A DNA stretch of 5,607 bases, from NCBI GenBank assembly GCA_022615465.1, contig JAKEGR010000207.1, positions 1 through 5,607 of the forward strand, in the 5' to 3' direction. Within the stretch, counting starts at the first letter, position 1, and every line of letters starts with the position of its first letter. The stretch comes from Planctomycetota bacterium (lineage in GTDB: Bacteria; Planctomycetota; Planctomycetia; Pirellulales; Lacipirellulaceae). The position numbers and the translations under genes are program-made. The notes beneath the pieces are model-generated. The model had not been told where the DNA came from and searched no databases. It saw only the letters and a list, made by a program, of their open reading frames with translations. Below, in pieces: positions 1 to 5,607 of the stretch.

Positions 1-2
1 CG

Positions 3-536
3 GTCCAACAGCGCTACGAGGGCACGTCGTGCTGGGAGTTTCTCCGCGAGGTGAAGCAGCACGCCGGCGAGCGGGTTGTGCTGGGGAGCGGCGACTTATT
101 TACCGCCCAGGCGTGCCTCGACATGCTCCGCACCACGGGCGTCGATGGCGTCAGCGTGGCCCGCGGCGCAATTGGCAATCCCTGGATTTTCTCCCAGGCC
201 CGTACGCTCGCCGCCGGCGGGCCGCTGCCCGATCCGCCCACGCTCCACGAACAGCGCGAGGTGATTAGCGAACATTACCGTCTCGCGGAAGAACTCTACG
301 GTGCCGACCGATGCCTGCCCGACATGCGGAAGTTTGCGATCAAATACGCGCAGCTTCACCCGCGGCATGAGGAAGTGCGGGCGGATTTCTGCGGCGTGCG
401 TCAGCCGGGCGCGTGGCGCGGCGTGCTGGAAAAGTGGTATGCGACCGACGGTGCGGGCGCCGATCCGGCCGAGTCGGGGGGATTGGCCGAAAAATGGACC
501 TGCCCCCTTCCCGCCGACCTTCCCGCCGACCGATAA
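3..536 (+). CDS. dus: tRNA-dihydrouridine synthase, C-terminal part (5' end outside window)
   Basis: Flavin enzyme that reduces specific uridines in the tRNA D-loop to dihydrouridine, using FMN and NADPH in the cytoplasm. The open frame runs in from the left edge and ends at TAA 534-536, giving 177 visible residues; full Dus proteins are about 320-360. Visible are the end of the TIM barrel, with GSGD at fragment residues 28-31 and ARGAIGNPWIF at 53-63 (the Dus FMN-phosphate region), then the helical C-terminal domain (about 80-146, with MRKFAIKYA and a final KWY). The style is closest to the DusB group, but the subfamily cannot be fixed without the N-terminus and the catalytic Cys. The last 30 or so residues (from about 147) look unlike the family and end in LPADLPAD, encoded by a 12-bp tandem duplication. 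The kinase gene follows after 64 bases on the same strand. The GTG at 51 is internal to the barrel, not the real start. Confidence 0.93.
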   Translation, partial: VQQRYEGTSCWEFLREVKQHAGERVVLGSGDLFTAQACLDMLRTTGVDGVSVARGAIGNPWIFSQARTLAAGGPLPDPPTLHEQREVISEHYRLAEELYGADRCLPDMRKFAIKYAQLHPRHEEVRADFCGVRQPGAWRGVLEKWYATDGAGADPAESGGLAEKWTCPLPADLPADR

Positions 537-553
537 TAGGAACCTGCCCCTTC
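496..553 (+). repeat. Imperfect direct repeat of a C-rich 15-mer flanking the dus stop
   Basis: GGACCTGCCCCCTTC (496-510) and GGAACCTGCCCCTTC (539-553) differ only by compensating one-base indels and lie 43 bases apart. One copy is inside the dus tail and one is past its stop. The pair may be a remnant of a dispersed intergenic repeat family, which is inference; only two copies are visible here. Confidence 0.55.
507..530 (+). repeat. Perfect 12-bp tandem duplication in the dus 3' end
   Basis: CTTCCCGCCGAC occurs twice back to back (507-518 and 519-530), with one more matching base at 531. It keeps the reading frame and encodes LPAD twice, right before the stop codon at 534-536. It looks like a replication-slippage duplication in the poorly conserved tail. 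Confidence 0.85.
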
Positions 554-600
554 GCCTTGGCCGTTCTCCATCTCCAGCCCCCTCTAGCCCCCACGCTGCC

Positions 601-1503
601 ATGTCCCTTCTGGTTGTCGGTTCCGTTGCCATTGATAACGTCGAAACGCCCGATGCTCGCCGCGACGATCTGCTCGGCGGCTCGGCCACCCATTTTTCCT
701 ACGCGGCCAGCTTCTTCACCCGCGTGCGGCTGGTCGGCGTGGTTGGCGAGGATTTTCCACGGACGCACATCGATCTGCTCTCGCAGCGCGGCATCGATAC
801 CTCGGGCCTGCAGGTGGTTTCCGGCGGCCGTACGTTCCGCTGGACGGGTCGCTACCAGCCCAACATGAACGACCGCGAAACGCTCGACGTCCAGCTCAAC
901 GTTTTCGGCCAGTTTGACCCGGTGCTGAGCGACGATTACCGTCTCGCCAAGTATGTGTTCCTGGCCAATGGCGTGCCGTCCGTGCAGATGAAAGTGCTCG
1001 ACCAGGTGCCGGGCTGCCGGCTGGCCGTGGCCGATACGATGGAACTCTGGATCGAACAGACTCGTGATGATGTCATGGAGTTGTTCCAGCGGATCGATGG
1101 CCTGGTGATCAACGACAGCGAGGCCAAGTTGCTCACCGGGACCACGAACCTGGCCTTGGCCGGCCATCTCGTGCGAGCCATGGGTCCGAAGTTTGTCGTC
1201 ATCAAGAAGGGCGAGCACGGCGCGATGTTCTTCAGTGAACACGAGATGTACGTACTCCCCGCTTATCCCACGTCGCGGGTCGTCGATCCGACGGGCGCGG
1301 GCGACAGTTTCGCGGGCGGCATGATGGGCTACCTCACCGAGCAAGATAACTTCGATCCCAAAACACTCAAAACCGCGATGGCCTACGGCATCCTGGTGGC
1401 CAGCTTCAACGTGGAGGGCTTCGGCCTCGAGCGGATGCAGAAAATCAGCCGAGACGACATTGAGGCTCGCCTGGCCGAGTACCGCCAGATGCTGAGCTTT
1501 TGA
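601..1503 (+). CDS. PfkB-family carbohydrate/nucleoside kinase
   Basis: ATP-dependent cytosolic kinase of the ribokinase/PfkB fold, 300 residues, a normal length. Seen in the protein: the N-terminal strand SLLVVGSVAID (2-12), the substrate-side glycine pair in LLGGSATHFS (24-33), VGVVGEDFP, VINDSEA (169-175), and the PfkB signature 2 DPTGAGDSFAGG (229-240), which supplies the anion hole and the catalytic base, predicted D235. The ATG at 601 is chosen because family homology begins at residue 2. The frame is open for another 100 codons upstream, but that part overlaps dus and reads as low-complexity R/P-rich sequence. No Shine-Dalgarno is visible. The gene probably sits in an operon with the phosphodiesterase 12 bases downstream, and possibly with dus 64 bases upstream. 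The phosphate acceptor (sugar, adenosine or other) cannot be told from the sequence, so no gene symbol is given. Confidence 0.95.
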   Translation: MSLLVVGSVAIDNVETPDARRDDLLGGSATHFSYAASFFTRVRLVGVVGEDFPRTHIDLLSQRGIDTSGLQVVSGGRTFRWTGRYQPNMNDRETLDVQLNVFGQFDPVLSDDYRLAKYVFLANGVPSVQMKVLDQVPGCRLAVADTMELWIEQTRDDVMELFQRIDGLVINDSEAKLLTGTTNLALAGHLVRAMGPKFVVIKKGEHGAMFFSEHEMYVLPAYPTSRVVDPTGAGDSFAGGMMGYLTEQDNFDPKTLKTAMAYGILVASFNVEGFGLERMQKISRDDIEARLAEYRQMLSF

Positions 1504-1515
1504 GAGCGGGGAGCC

Positions 1516-2082
1516 ATGCGTATCCGCACGTTCATCGCCGTGGATATTTCGCCCGAGATCCGCCGTTCCGCGTTGCGGCTGATCGAGATGCTGCGTCCGG
1601 CCGCGGATGGCGTCAAATGGGTGGCCGCCGAGAACCTGCACTGGACACTCCAGTTTCTTGGCGATGTCGATGAACTCGACATCCCCGAGGTGTGCCGTGC
1701 CGTGTCGAAAGCGGCCGCCGAACTCGAACCGTTTGAGCTTGAAGCCCGCGGCGCGGGGGCGTTTCCCTCGAACGACCGTCCGCGGACGCTGTGGCTCGGC
1801 GCCGCGAACGGCTCGCGGGAAATGGTCGCGCTGCACGCTGCCATCCACCGCCGCCTGGCCAAACGCGGCTTTCGCGGCGAAGCACGCCGCTTTGTGCCCC
1901 ACCTTACACTTGGCCGCGCCGGCCGTTCCACATCGTCGCGGGCCGTTGAAGATCAGCTCGCCCAACTGGCCGATTTCGAAGCGGGCACGATGCTCGTGGA
2001 CGAAGTCGCTGTCTATGCCAGCCGCCTTGGCCCCGAAGGCCCCACTTACGAAATCCTCGGCCGCGCCCCGCTGAGAAATTGA
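1516..2082 (+). CDS. thpR: RNA 2',3'-cyclic phosphodiesterase (LigT/ThpR, 2H family)
   Basis: Cytosolic member of the 2H phosphoesterase superfamily. Family enzymes open 2',3'-cyclic phosphates at RNA ends to 2'-phosphates and can join 2'-5' tRNA halves in vitro; the physiological role in bacteria is poorly defined. The 188-residue length is normal. Both catalytic HxTx motifs are present and intact, HWTL at residues 42-45 and HLTL at 129-132, in the usual duplicated arrangement. The N-terminal RTFIAVDIS and the LQFLGDV following the first motif are also typical. The ATG at 1516 follows the kinase stop by 12 bases, and GGGGAG at 1508-1513 is a Shine-Dalgarno-like stretch, although only 2 bases from the start. 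The close spacing suggests co-transcription with the kinase. The gene converges on the tolC-like gene, with 57 bases between their stop codons. Confidence 0.95.
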   Translation: MRIRTFIAVDISPEIRRSALRLIEMLRPAADGVKWVAAENLHWTLQFLGDVDELDIPEVCRAVSKAAAELEPFELEARGAGAFPSNDRPRTLWLGAANGSREMVALHAAIHRRLAKRGFRGEARRFVPHLTLGRAGRSTSSRAVEDQLAQLADFEAGTMLVDEVAVYASRLGPEGPTYEILGRAPLRN

Positions 2083-2096
2083 ATTCCTCCAGCATT

Positions 2097-2135
2097 CGCA
2101 GAAGAAGAAACGGGAAGACCGTGAGGTTGTCTGCG
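2097..2135. terminator. Two-stage dyad between convergent genes, possible bidirectional terminator
   Basis: CGCAGA (2097-2102) pairs with TCTGCG (2130-2135), and inside it ACGG (2110-2113) pairs with CCGT (2119-2122) around a 5-base loop. The two stems are separated by 7 bases on each side, so the figure is symmetrical about 2116. It fills most of the gap between the stop codons at 2082 and 2140. There is no T tract on either side, so it is not a canonical intrinsic terminator and the function is only suggested by position. Confidence 0.3.
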
Positions 2136-2139
2136 GAAG

Positions 2140-4002
2140 CTATTGCAACGGAGGCAGCTTTTCGACATCGATTGGCTTGCGACGACGGAGCTGCTGCAGT
2201 GGGTCTTCGAGATCAAAAAACTCCTCTGCTGGCTTGTCCGAATCCGGGTAGACGCTTTCGTTTGGCGTCGGGGACATGGCTTTCGGATAGCAGGCATCCG
2301 GGAACAGACGCCCCAGCGGCCCAATCGAGCCAAACCGCTCTTCATAGAAGCGAACGCCGTGGGTTTCCAAAATGGTTCCGGTCTCGCGCTGAAGCCTTGC
2401 CAGCTCCGTGTTGTATTGGGTCAGCGATTGGGCCTCGAAGCTGACCGCGTTTCCCCAATCCACAATCGCTTGCAAGACGTTGATGTACTGGGTGACTCCC
2501 GCTCGATACCGGTTCATCTGAAGTTCCAGATTCACTCGGGCCGCCAGTCTCGTCTCTCGATAGGCAAGATACTGCTCGTAGAACTGATCGAGGTTGCGAA
2601 TGCTGAGTGCCACCATGTGCATCGCGCTGTGGAGACCTTGCTCGAGATTCGCCCGGTCGCGGGCAATGATCAGTTCCCGCTCTCGAAGCAGCGCTCGGCC
2701 CTGTCGCAGGCCTAGTGGAACGGAAAAGTTGACTCCGAGCGTCCAGTCGGTCGAATTGCCCAGCGATGACGAGACGGGATCCCCAATGGGCATCACGCCT
2801 TCGAGGCCGTTCCAGCGATACAAGGCGACGCCGTCGACGCGCGGCAACGCCTGATTGCGGGCCTGTAACAGGTATTGCCGATCTGCTTCGAGGATCAGTT
2901 TCAATTCAATGACATCGGATCGATAGCGTTCGGTGAGATGGGTGACCGAATCCCAGTCCACCGCGAGCCGATCACTGGTTGGCGGCGAAATCGGCGTGAT
3001 GCGATCCGCATTGTATGGCGGAAATCCCAGGATGTTTCGCAGAGCGGCTTCCCGCTGTAGCACGTTCGCCTTGGCGGCAACCAGGCTGGCGCGGAAATCG
3101 GCCAATGCGACTCGGGGTTGGGCCACCTCGGCGCCGCTGATATCTTCAACCCGCGCTCTCGCCTCGGCCTGGTTGAAGGCAAATTTCGCTTGCTCTACCT
3201 GTTGCTCCCTGGCCCACAGGTCGGTTCGAGCAAAGACGAGCGCCCAGTAGGCCTCGATCACGCTGCGAACCATCTCTTGAACGCTGTCTTTGAACTGGAA
3301 ATAGGAGCGTTCCGTGTCGATTCGCGCCAAAACGATTGGGGCCAAATTGGCAGCCGTTCCGCCGCCCTGGAGCAATGGTTGCGTGTAACTGAGGTCCAAT
3401 GAAGAGCGATTTTCCGGGTTGAGTGGAAACACTCCCGGCTGAAATCTCGCGGTGTTGTCGCCGCCGCCGAAAGCGAGCGTCCCCCCGGCGGCGGTCGTCT
3501 TTGATATCTCGTAAGTCAAGTCGTAATCGTCGGTGCGGGTTCCCCCAATGAGAGTTCGCGTTGGATCAAGTGGGTCGAAAAATGCGGCCGGCGGCTCGAA
3601 GCGATTCCAGTGGTTCTGAACGCGGATCGTCGGATCGAATCGCGCCCGCTCCTGGTCGATCGCCGTGTTGGTGATGGCGGCATCGTAGATTGTCTGGCCG
3701 CTGGAGACGGCCGTGACGCCAGCCAGAACACGGACGACTTCGGAGTTGGCAAGCGATGTGCGGATGGCGTCGTCAAGCGACAGATCGCGTGACGGGGCGT
3801 CAAACCGAGGATTGGAGACGGTGGAGGGGGGTGGCGTCTCGGGTACGACGGCCCGGGGCAACTCATCGGGCTGCCGCACGAGGATCCGCCGCTGTTCCGG
3901 TACCATGAGTTGCCACAGCGACTCGCCCGCCACGCGACGGGCAGACAGGGTCGCCGCCGCGAATGCAGCTAGCATCGTCAACATGGCAAACCGCGTCCCC
4001 AT
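2140..4002 (-). CDS. TolC-family outer-membrane efflux protein
   Basis: Outer-membrane channel component that docks with an inner-membrane transporter and adaptor to export substrates; 620 residues, longer than the usual 430-500. In order: a signal peptide (MGTRF then hydrophobic LTMLAAFAAATLSA, likely cleaved around residue 21-26), a proline-rich linker (about 48-72), a first OEP repeat starting LSLDDAIRTSLANSEVV (74-90) with the outer-membrane strand motif LDLSYTQPLLQGGG (202-215) and long helices (about 230-325), and a second repeat starting near 350 with VNFSVPLGLRQGRA (424-437) and the helical RYRAGVTQYINVLQA (498-512). A tail from about 550 is rich in Pro and charged residues and lies outside the channel core. 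The ATG at 4002 gives the best signal peptide; Met7 and Met10 are possible alternatives. No Shine-Dalgarno is visible. It lies 83 bases downstream of the ABC ATPase on the same strand, and the two probably work together. Substrate unknown. Confidence 0.93.
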   Translation of the reverse strand: MGTRFAMLTMLAAFAAATLSARRVAGESLWQLMVPEQRRILVRQPDELPRAVVPETPPPSTVSNPRFDAPSRDLSLDDAIRTSLANSEVVRVLAGVTAVSSGQTIYDAAITNTAIDQERARFDPTIRVQNHWNRFEPPAAFFDPLDPTRTLIGGTRTDDYDLTYEISKTTAAGGTLAFGGGDNTARFQPGVFPLNPENRSSLDLSYTQPLLQGGGTAANLAPIVLARIDTERSYFQFKDSVQEMVRSVIEAYWALVFARTDLWAREQQVEQAKFAFNQAEARARVEDISGAEVAQPRVALADFRASLVAAKANVLQREAALRNILGFPPYNADRITPISPPTSDRLAVDWDSVTHLTERYRSDVIELKLILEADRQYLLQARNQALPRVDGVALYRWNGLEGVMPIGDPVSSSLGNSTDWTLGVNFSVPLGLRQGRALLRERELIIARDRANLEQGLHSAMHMVALSIRNLDQFYEQYLAYRETRLAARVNLELQMNRYRAGVTQYINVLQAIVDWGNAVSFEAQSLTQYNTELARLQRETGTILETHGVRFYEERFGSIGPLGRLFPDACYPKAMSPTPNESVYPDSDKPAEEFFDLEDPLQQLRRRKPIDVEKLPPLQ

Positions 4003-4085
4003 ACCGCGTGGTTTCGGCGAGCCACTGTCGTCTTTGCCAGTTTATCGGTGAATGCCAATTCATCTTAAACCGGGCAAGCACTTTT

Positions 4086-4841
4086 TTAGGAATGCAGCGA
4101 TTGTAGGGCCAAGGCAACATCCGTAGTGTCGGCGATCACGCGGCCGTCGCGAAGCACAATCGTGCGGTCTGCGTTCCGCGCTACGTCCTGATCGTGAGTG
4201 ACCAATATCACCGTAATGCCCTGGTCGACGTTAAGCTGACGAAACAAACTGATTACCTCGCGACTGGTTTGAGAGTCAAGATTTCCAGTGGGTTCATCCG
4301 CCAGCAAAATCGATGGCCGGTTCACCAGCGCCCGGGCGATCGCGACACGTTGCTGCTGCCCACCCGAGAGCTGGCTGGTGTGATGACCGAGTCGATCGCC
4401 CAATCCGACGCGACAAAGCTCTTCCGCTGCCCGCTCGTGGCGCTGGCGTGCTGAAATACTTCTGGTGTAAAGCAGGGGCACCTCGACATTCTCTAAAGCC
4501 GACGTCCGATTCAAGAGATTGAAGTTCTGAAAAATAAAACCAATCTGCCGATTGCGAATGCGAGCGCGCTCGTCCAGGGACATTTCGACGATCTCCTCGC
4601 CATCGAGCAGATAACTGCCGCTCGTGGGGCGGTCCAGGCAACCCAACGTATTCATCAAGGTCGATTTGCCGGAGCCGGAGGGGCCGATCAATGCCACATA
4701 TTCTCCTCGCTCAATATCAAGAGAGGTGGCCTGCAGCGCTTTCACCTGCACCTCCCCCAAGTCGTACACCCTGGCCACATCGCGAAGCCGGATCAGAGGT
4801 GGTGCGTTTTCAGCCAAGTGGCTTATGTCAATGCGAAACAT
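4086..4841 (-). CDS. MacB/LolD-type ABC transporter ATP-binding protein
   Basis: ATPase subunit that powers a MacB-like membrane permease at the cytoplasmic face of the inner membrane. All ABC motifs are intact, numbered from the ATG at 4841 (251 residues): Walker [10 protein letters not shown] (53-61), Q-loop Gln105 in FIFQNFNLL, signature LSGGQQQR (158-165), Walker B ILLADE (178-183), D-loop NLDS (187-190) and switch His216. [11 protein letters not shown] after Walker A and the PTGNLDS block are typical of the MacB/LolD/FtsE branch. A TTG at 4868 would add nine residues (MRDQSKTDA). I prefer the ATG because the extra residues are not family-like and neither start has a clear Shine-Dalgarno. 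The tolC-like gene follows after 83 bases. The permease and the membrane-fusion adaptor expected for a MacAB-TolC machine are absent on both sides. The substrate is unknown; a lipoprotein, peptide or drug are all possible. Confidence 0.93.
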   Translation of the reverse strand: MFRIDISHLAENAPPLIRLRDVARVYDLGEVQVKALQATSLDIERGEYVALIGPSGSGKSTLMNTLGCLDRPTSGSYLLDGEEIVEMSLDERARIRNRQIGFIFQNFNLLNRTSALENVEVPLLYTRSISARQRHERAAEELCRVGLGDRLGHHTSQLSGGQQQRVAIARALVNRPSILLADEPTGNLDSQTSREVISLFRQLNVDQGITVILVTHDQDVARNADRTIVLRDGRVIADTTDVALALQSLHS

Positions 4842-4884
4842 GGCGTCTGTCTTGCTTTGATCTCGCAAGACGGAATTTTCACAA

Positions 4885-4921
4885 GTTGGATTCCAGGCCC
4901 AATCAAGGAAGGAATTCCAAC
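4885..4921 (-). repeat. Inverted repeat between tRNA-Lys and the ABC gene
   Basis: GTTGGATTCC (4885-4894) and GGAATTCCAAC (4911-4921) form a 10-bp stem with one bulged base around a 16-base loop. It lies downstream of the tRNA 3' end and upstream of the ABC start when read on the - strand. It could end tRNA transcription or be a structured leader of the ABC-tolC transcript, but no T tract follows it (TTGTGAAAATT), so the role is open. Confidence 0.4.
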
Positions 4922-4985
4922 GGGATGCAGCCAGGCAATCGCCGCCCGCAATCTCGTGAAAACAGGCGACAACTTGGGGGGGGAA

Positions 4986-5058
<73 letters not shown>

Positions 5059-5079
5059 TAAGTTATTTTTTTATAACGT

Positions 5080-5107
5080 GTTATAGCTTTTCCAGTAAAT
5101 CGAACAA
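5080..5107 (-). promoter_or_regulatory. Possible sigma70-type promoter for tRNA-Lys
   Basis: On the - strand, TTGTTC (5107-5102) is followed after 16 bases by TATAAC (5085-5080), five of six matches to the -10 consensus but only three of six at -35. It would start transcription roughly 15 bases before the mature tRNA 5' end at 5058. The -10 box is one arm of the palindrome TATAAC-GT-GTTATA (5072-5085), so a second -10-like hexamer lies just downstream. Confidence 0.4.
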
Positions 5108-5120
5108 AATGCTCGTTTAC
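5095..5120. promoter_or_regulatory. Operator-like dyad spanning two divergent -35 boxes
   Basis: GTAAATCGA (5095-5103) and TCGTTTAC (5113-5120) are inverted copies, eight matched pairs with one extra T, around a 9-base centre. The dyad overlaps the -35 box proposed for the tRNA promoter (5102-5107) and nearly all of that for the integrase promoter (5116-5121). A protein bound here could control one or both promoters; an integrase or excisionase arm site is an alternative. The function is inferred from position only. Confidence 0.4.
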
Positions 5121-5144
5121 ACCCAACCATACACCTGTTATCAT
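5116..5144 (+). promoter_or_regulatory. Sigma70-type promoter for the integrase gene
   Basis: TTTACA (5116-5121) and TATCAT (5139-5144) each match five of six consensus bases and are separated by exactly 17 bases, in an AT-rich stretch within GC-rich DNA. The expected start near 5151 leaves an untranslated leader of about 66 bases before the integrase ATG at 5218. This is the best promoter match I found in the window. Confidence 0.6.
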
Positions 5145-5182
5145 AGCTGTGTAAGGCATCCGGCCGGCGACATCCGGACGAC

Positions 5183-5199
5183 GGGGTGTAAGACACCCC
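5183..5199 (+). promoter_or_regulatory. Perfect hairpin in the integrase leader
   Basis: GGGGTGT (5183-5189) and ACACCCC (5193-5199) form a perfect 7-bp GC-rich stem with a 3-base loop AAG, ending 18 bases before the integrase start codon. No T run follows, so it is not a standard terminator. It could modulate ribosome access or be a protein or recombinase binding site in DNA. Just upstream lie the palindrome CCGGCCGG (5160-5167) and two copies of CATCCGG (5157-5163 and 5171-5177) spaced 14 bases apart. Confidence 0.5.
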
Positions 5200-5217
5200 C
5201 AATCGCTAGATGATAAC

Positions 5218-5607
5218 ATGGCACATTCTACTCGAACAGCGAAACCGAAGAAACCACACGCGGACTTTCCCCTGTTCCCGCACGCCGCCGGCTACTGGGC
5301 CAAGAAGGTCCGGGGGAAACTGCATTATTTCGGCCGCATTGCCGCCGACCGCAAGGGAACCGCGGCCCTGCAGTTGTGGATCGATCAGAAGGATGACCTG
5401 CTTGCCGGTCGGACTCCGCGCGCGGCTTGCGAGGGTCTGACCGTTCGCGAACTGTGCAACCGTTTTCTGACAGCCAAAGAACAACAGGCCACGGCGGGCG
5501 ACATAACCCGGACGATGTTTGCCGAGTATTTTGGGGGCTGCAAGTTTGTGCTGGATGCGTTCGGCAAGAACCGGTTGGTCGATGACCTGGCGGCCGATGA
5601 CTTCGAG
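5218..5607 (+). CDS. Site-specific integrase (tyrosine recombinase), N-terminal part, 3' end outside window
   Basis: The first 130 residues are visible and the frame is still open at the window end. Residues 17-40 (FPLFPHAAGYWAKKVRGKLHYFG) resemble the small beta-rich arm-binding N-terminus of phage-type integrases, in a form I associate with planctomycete integrase paralogues. From about residue 73, GLTVRELCNRFLTAKEQQ and then VLDAFGKNRLVDDLAADDFE match the helical core-binding (SAM-like) domain. The catalytic domain with the R-H-R-Y residues lies beyond the edge, so activity cannot be judged. The ATG at 5218 is chosen because the basic N-terminus starts there. No Shine-Dalgarno is seen, but a promoter lies at 5116-5144. 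The gene is transcribed away from tRNA-Lys, and its neighbours on the right are unknown. It could belong to an integrated element or be a resident solitary integrase. Confidence 0.85.
   Translation, partial: MAHSTRTAKPKKPHADFPLFPHAAGYWAKKVRGKLHYFGRIAADRKGTAALQLWIDQKDDLLAGRTPRAACEGLTVRELCNRFLTAKEQQATAGDITRTMFAEYFGGCKFVLDAFGKNRLVDDLAADDFE

Noticed and set aside
301..600. Possible 100-residue N-terminal extension of the PfkB kinase
   Set aside because: It overlaps the dus coding region in another frame, is low-complexity R/P/S-rich, and the PfkB fold begins right at the ATG at 601.
340..1965. Long 541-codon open frame on the - strand opposite the kinase and thpR
   Set aside because: It lies antisense to two genes with clear family motifs, its translation has no recognisable domain and is His/Arg/Gly-rich, and long antisense frames are expected in GC-rich DNA.
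2143..2715. 190-codon + strand open frame inside the tolC-like gene
   Set aside because: It is fully antisense to a well-supported TolC protein, and no domain is recognisable.
4003..4085. Terminator or promoter between the ABC and tolC genes
   Set aside because: Only a 4-bp stem (4008-4011 with 4022-4025) and no convincing -35/-10 pair are visible.
3863..4120. Small - strand open frame bridging the ABC and tolC genes
   Set aside because: It overlaps the coding ends of both genes in another frame; the translation has no signal peptide or family features. The 83-base gap is better read as untranslated spacer.
4842..4985. Promoter for the ABC-tolC unit
   Set aside because: The best pair on the - strand (TTGATT, 17 bases, TGTGAA) matches the -10 consensus poorly, so I do not call it. 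Read-through from the tRNA promoter is possible.
5206..5484. - strand open frame opposite the integrase start
   Set aside because: It is antisense to the integrase, which shows recognisable N-terminal and core-binding sequence.

Overview
This window is GC-rich bacterial DNA, most likely from a planctomycete of the Pirellulales type. That placement is inference. It rests on the style of the integrase N-terminus, the PfkB and TolC sequences, and starts that mostly lack a clear Shine-Dalgarno sequence. I see no previously undescribed multi-gene system. The window is mainly housekeeping genes plus one transport pair and the start of a possible mobile-element gene.

Left part (1-2082, + strand): the C-terminal half of a tRNA-dihydrouridine synthase, a complete PfkB-family sugar or nucleoside kinase (601-1503), and, 12 bases after it, a complete RNA 2',3'-cyclic phosphodiesterase of the LigT/ThpR family (1516-2082). 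The kinase and phosphodiesterase probably share a transcript. The end of the dus gene carries a perfect 12-bp tandem duplication and one copy of a C-rich motif that recurs just past the stop codon.

Middle part (2140-4841, - strand, converging on the first group): a MacB-type ABC ATPase followed downstream by a TolC-family outer-membrane factor. They look like two parts of a tripartite efflux or secretion machine. The membrane permease and periplasmic adaptor are not in the window: a tRNA gene lies upstream of the pair and a convergent gene downstream.

Right part (4842-5607): a tRNA-Lys(TTT) gene on the - strand, then a 159-base intergenic region, then the first 130 codons of a tyrosine-recombinase-type integrase on the + strand. 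The first 97 bases of that intergenic region are only about one third G+C. It holds a good sigma70-type promoter for the integrase (TTTACA-17-TATCAT), a weaker divergent promoter for the tRNA, a dyad spanning both -35 boxes, and a perfect hairpin 18 bases before the integrase start. This is the most interesting part of the window. No stretch longer than 300 bases lacks a gene.
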